A program made the translations under genes and the position numbers. From Phytobacter diazotrophicus (GTDB lineage Bacteria > Pseudomonadota > Gammaproteobacteria > Enterobacterales > Enterobacteriaceae): 64,000 bases of DNA. The notes beneath the pieces are model-generated. The model had not been told where the DNA came from. It saw only the letters and a list, made by a program, of their open reading frames with translations, and made no database searches. Below are positions 61,670 to 64,000 of this stretch, piece after piece. The stretch's first letter is position 1. Each line of letters opens with the position of its first letter. Location of the stretch: NCBI GenBank assembly GCA_004346725.1, contig SMDE01000002.1:124001-188000 (forward strand), written 5' to 3'.

Positions 61670-63252
61670 TTTTTAGTTGTAAGTATTTCACTTACATTAA
61701 TTCTTTTTTCAAGCTTATTTCTTTGTAATTCCCCCTCCCATATAGCGGTAGGATAATTGGATTCTAAAACTCCAGGTATTTCATAGCCATCTCTTTTTGC
61801 GCTGAGAACATCTTGTGTTGGCCTTAGTGTAAAGCATTTAATTGACTTACCAATATCTTGAATTCGACCAAGTTCTTGTTTGGTTTTCCTACCATCGTCA
61901 TCTGCATCTAAAATACCTACGCATCTATATTTATTTTGATGATGCTTATGGATATGAAAATAAGCCTTGAGCATATCGCAGACATAATTTGCTCCTGCAC
62001 CAAAATCTTTTGTGATTACTTCAATATAGCTCATTCTTTCAGGTATGAAGATTTCAATTGCCCTTTCAATTATAATCTTATCACTGATGCCTTCTACGTA
62101 TATTACGGCTTTTTCATCACCAAGCTGACTAACTGATTCAATATTCTCAATGCGAGATTTTACTTCCTCAATATAGGGTGATAGTAACTCCATCACGCCC
62201 ATTTTGTCATCAAGCATTGCATATTGATCATCACAAGAGGTTACATCAGACTGATCTTTCTCAATAAAAATGCAGTTAACAGCACTATCTTGTTTCGAGA
62301 GATTATAAAATGCGGGGGAGTGGGTAGTTATGAACAATTGTGATACAGGTTCTGGTACAAAAGTTTTAAACTGTATAGCAAGTTTTATTGATGAGGTTAG
62401 CTCAAGATTATTTTCTGGTTCTTCATAGCCCCAAATAAAAGTATACGGAGGATTGCCTCTTGCCTGTAGTGTTTTAGTTTTCTCAGCAATATACTTTAAT
62501 ATCAAAGGAATGTGACGAGCTTTGATTCCATCACCGCGTTCATTGAGAGATATTTTCATTTCATTTAGGAAATCTAAATTTCCAAACAAATTACTTAGAT
62601 CTCTAGGAAGTGAAAGTTCAGAATTAAAACCAAGTGATTCACTAATCTCTTTTGTTAACTCATGGAGATTCTCAGCTATACTCTTCTCAAATGCTTTGCT
62701 TGAATCGCTAAAGTTTTCATTAAATACAGCATTTACAACGAAATATATTTCACTCCTTAATTTTGCGATGTACTCTTTGTCCTTGATTGCAGGAATGTAG
62801 ACATATTTTACATTGCTAAGTAATTGCCTCATATTTGAGCGGGCTGGGATTTCTTGCTTTTCTGTTCTTCTGCCACCTCTAGGGCCACTATACGATTTAA
62901 TCCCCAGGATGCTTTCATCGTAAAATCCACCTGAGCGCCACGATTTTGTCCATTCAATTAAATCCCCATTGGTTATATGATAACTAGATGGAATGTCCAG
63001 AAGTAATTTTATTTTTATTTCCCTAGCTTTTTTTGAATCTTTGCCAGCGGCATAAATATTGTAATCAGTAGAGAAATTAAAAAACTCCCCAGGGTTTGTT
63101 TGTGAGTTAAAGAAAAGATTTAAAGCTCTTAATATATTTGATTTCCCAGCATCATTATTGCCAACAATCACCTGTAACCGTGCGCTATCAATGACCATTT
63201 TCTGAATTGAACGAAAGTTTGTAATTTCAATCCTTCGAATACTAACGGGCAT
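61657..63252 (-). CDS. OLD-family ATPase/TOPRIM nuclease, probable frameshift at C-terminus
   Basis: Start at ATG 63252 (GAGG before it); 531 residues as read. ABC-type ATPase with Walker A GNNDAGKS (31-38), signature-like SLNERGDGIKARHIP (235-249), Walker B TFIWGYEEPENNLEL (271-285), H-switch ITTHSPAF (His311), and TOPRIM domain VIYVEGISDK (Glu387) with GILDADDDG (Asp449/451). This is the layout of OLD/overcoming-lysogenization-defect nucleases and of phage-defence nucleases such as GajA. No UvrD-like or other partner is adjacent. Strongly AT-rich compared with the chromosome. Adding the displaced segment would make 597 residues. Confidence 0.85.
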   Translation of the reverse strand: MPVSIRRIEITNFRSIQKMVIDSARLQVIVGNNDAGKSNILRALNLFFNSQTNPGEFFNFSTDYNIYAAGKDSKKAREIKIKLLLDIPSSYHITNGDLIEWTKSWRSGGFYDESILGIKSYSGPRGGRRTEKQEIPARSNMRQLLSNVKYVYIPAIKDKEYIAKLRSEIYFVVNAVFNENFSDSSKAFEKSIAENLHELTKEISESLGFNSELSLPRDLSNLFGNLDFLNEMKISLNERGDGIKARHIPLILKYIAEKTKTLQARGNPPYTFIWGYEEPENNLELTSSIKLAIQFKTFVPEPVSQLFITTHSPAFYNLSKQDSAVNCIFIEKDQSDVTSCDDQYAMLDDKMGVMELLSPYIEEVKSRIENIESVSQLGDEKAVIYVEGISDKIIIERAIEIFIPERMSYIEVITKDFGAGANYVCDMLKAYFHIHKHHQNKYRCVGILDADDDGRKTKQELGRIQDIGKSIKCFTLRPTQDVLSAKRDGYEIPGVLESNYPTAIWEGELQRNKLEKRINVSEILTTKKPMS

Positions 63253-63537
63253 AAAAACCTCATTGAGACAAACGTTTATTTTATAGTTAACAAAATAACA
63301 CAATTATTGTGGAAATGAATAATCAAAATTAAATAAATAACGTTGTTAGCATAGAATATGCTCTACTATGTGGAATTGCTATGGCTATATAGTATGTATA
63401 TGGTCGCAAGGCTGAGACTATCAACGCCATGCTTATAGACAAGCCAGCAAACATCAGTTCCTGGCCCAAAGCGGATAAACCGACTGAACAAAAGGCCCGC
63501 TATGAGCGAACATCTCGCGTTATATGCAGGCCTGTTT
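63253..63537. other. 285-base AT-rich spacer
   Basis: Contains the promoter of the OLD-type gene and the right edge of the AT-rich segment. No gene seen. Confidence 0.4.
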
Positions 63538-63760
63538 TTACACTGCCCGTTGCCGAATTTCACCGGGCAGACCGTCAAAGCCTCTGAACTCACGGGTAAT
63601 AAAGCTCTTCTCGTCAGGATCTTTTTTGATGCCAGATTTGCAGGATCGTTAATCGCAATAAGTGTAGAGATTTCAGGGGTTCTGCAGGCTGCTCAACCAG
63701 TATTGTGGCAACTTTGCTCGCAATACCAAGCCGCCACTATTCCGGCAGCAGCATAGAGCC
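63526..63760. repeat. direct repeat, copy B (decayed)
   Basis: Second copy of 60441-60681, same orientation. Long identical blocks include CGTCAGGATCTTTTTTGATG and ATTGTGGCAACTTTGCTCGC. Confidence 0.85.
63538..63760 (-). pseudogene. decayed GNAT acetyltransferase fragment
   Basis: Homologous to the last ~75 codons of the GNAT gene at 60455. It has a stop in place of Tyr (PEYWGLG becomes PE-stop-WRLG, TAG at 63737-63739), a one-base deletion near 63689, and no N-terminal half. The end RQRAV-stop is still aligned with the intact gene's LQRAV-stop. Confidence 0.8.
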
Positions 63761-63769
63761 AAAACAGAG

Positions 63770-64000
63770 TCATTTTGCGGTCATCGCGGGATCCGCAAGC
63801 ATTGCATCGGCGATATCCAGCATTACCCGCAGGCGATCCATATGTCGAAGGTCATAGTGATACCCTACCCATATATCTTTGGACGGCGGCGGCTCCGGCA
63901 TATGAATCGACTGTAATCCAGGTATGGCATCGCCAATAGGTCGTGGCAAAACGGCAATCCCCATTCCACGCTGGCACATCTGCGCCTGAACGGCCCTGCT
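63770..64000 (-). CDS. LysR-family regulator, C-terminal part (partial)
   Basis: Open to the right edge; stop TGA at 63770-63772. The visible 76 residues (SRAVQAQMCQRGMGIAVLPR, PIGDAIPGLQSIHM, then DIWVGYHYDLRHMDRLRVML) are the end of a LysR substrate-binding domain: the G-I-A-V-L-P strand and the final dimerisation-lobe helix. Probably the ancestral neighbour of the GNAT copy. Confidence 0.85.
   Translation of the reverse strand, partial: SRAVQAQMCQRGMGIAVLPRPIGDAIPGLQSIHMPEPPPSKDIWVGYHYDLRHMDRLRVMLDIADAMLADPAMTAK

Noticed and set aside
61657..63252. Complete Gabija system (gajA-gajB)
   Set aside because: The OLD-type ATPase/TOPRIM protein fits GajA in layout, but no UvrD-like helicase gene follows on either side.

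Overview
The window looks like a stretch of chromosome from a member of the Enterobacterales in the Klebsiella/Enterobacter/Raoultella/Kluyvera range. The pointers are a native-looking rarA-oqxA-oqxB-oqxR locus, a DhaR/DhaKLM operon of the enteric type, DcuS/DcuR homologues very close to those of E. coli, a REP-type palindrome, and the codon and GC character of most genes. I cannot name the genus from the sequence alone. No rRNA, tRNA, intact insertion sequence, prophage or CRISPR array was recognised.

Layout. 1-17 kb is an accessory-type mosaic of small regulator/enzyme pairs: an AraC regulator divergent from a methyltransferase, an OmpR-type two-component system with a lipoprotein opposite a MipA/OmpV porin-like protein, HxlR/NmrA, a secreted alpha/beta hydrolase, a metallo-beta-lactamase-fold lactonase divergent from a LysR regulator, GNAT, glyoxalase, LysR/MFS, a solitary RES-domain protein and a MurQ-like protein that lacks the catalytic motifs of the family. 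17.2-31.2 kb is an anaerobic C4-dicarboxylate island: dcuS-dcuR, apbE, a 927-residue soluble flavinylated fumarate reductase, a DASS-family dicarboxylate transporter, class I fumarase, an AEC-family carrier, NAD malic enzyme and an alpha/beta hydrolase. An FNR box, a CRP-like box and a repeated AACTAAAGT motif lie upstream of its transcription units. 31.2-36.7 kb is the dihydroxyacetone kinase locus, with DhaR boxes between dhaR and dhaKLM.

36.8-52.7 kb carries HxlR/DoxX/flavodoxin-like genes, an acetoin-reductase-type SDR facing a large MalT/AcoK-like regulator, an MFS pump, LysR regulators, DoxX plus glutathionyl-hydroquinone reductase, REP-like repeats, two orphan immunity-like genes, SDR/AraC and GNAT/MocR pairs. 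52.8-58.4 kb is rarA-oqxAB-oqxR, an RND multidrug pump with its activator and repressor. 58.6-64 kb holds a zinc-ribbon DUF2569-like membrane protein, a chromosomal type-A chloramphenicol acetyltransferase, a CPCC protein and a GNAT gene. An AT-rich OLD-family ATPase/TOPRIM nuclease follows; it is probably frameshifted and sits between the GNAT gene and a decayed second copy of the same gene. The window ends inside a LysR gene.

How the genes fit together: the fumarate island forms a self-contained route in which dicarboxylates are imported, malate and fumarate are interconverted, fumarate is reduced with NADH by a cytosolic enzyme whose FMN is attached by ApbE, and succinate can leave by antiport. 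DcuSR would sense the substrate and FNR the absence of oxygen. The most unusual observations are the conserved motif shared by the island's transcription units, the terminator-like hairpin between the reductase and apbE, the frameshifted OLD nuclease between duplicated GNAT sequences, the MurQ-like protein without catalytic glutamates, and paired dyads of identical geometry in the rarA/oqxA spacer.
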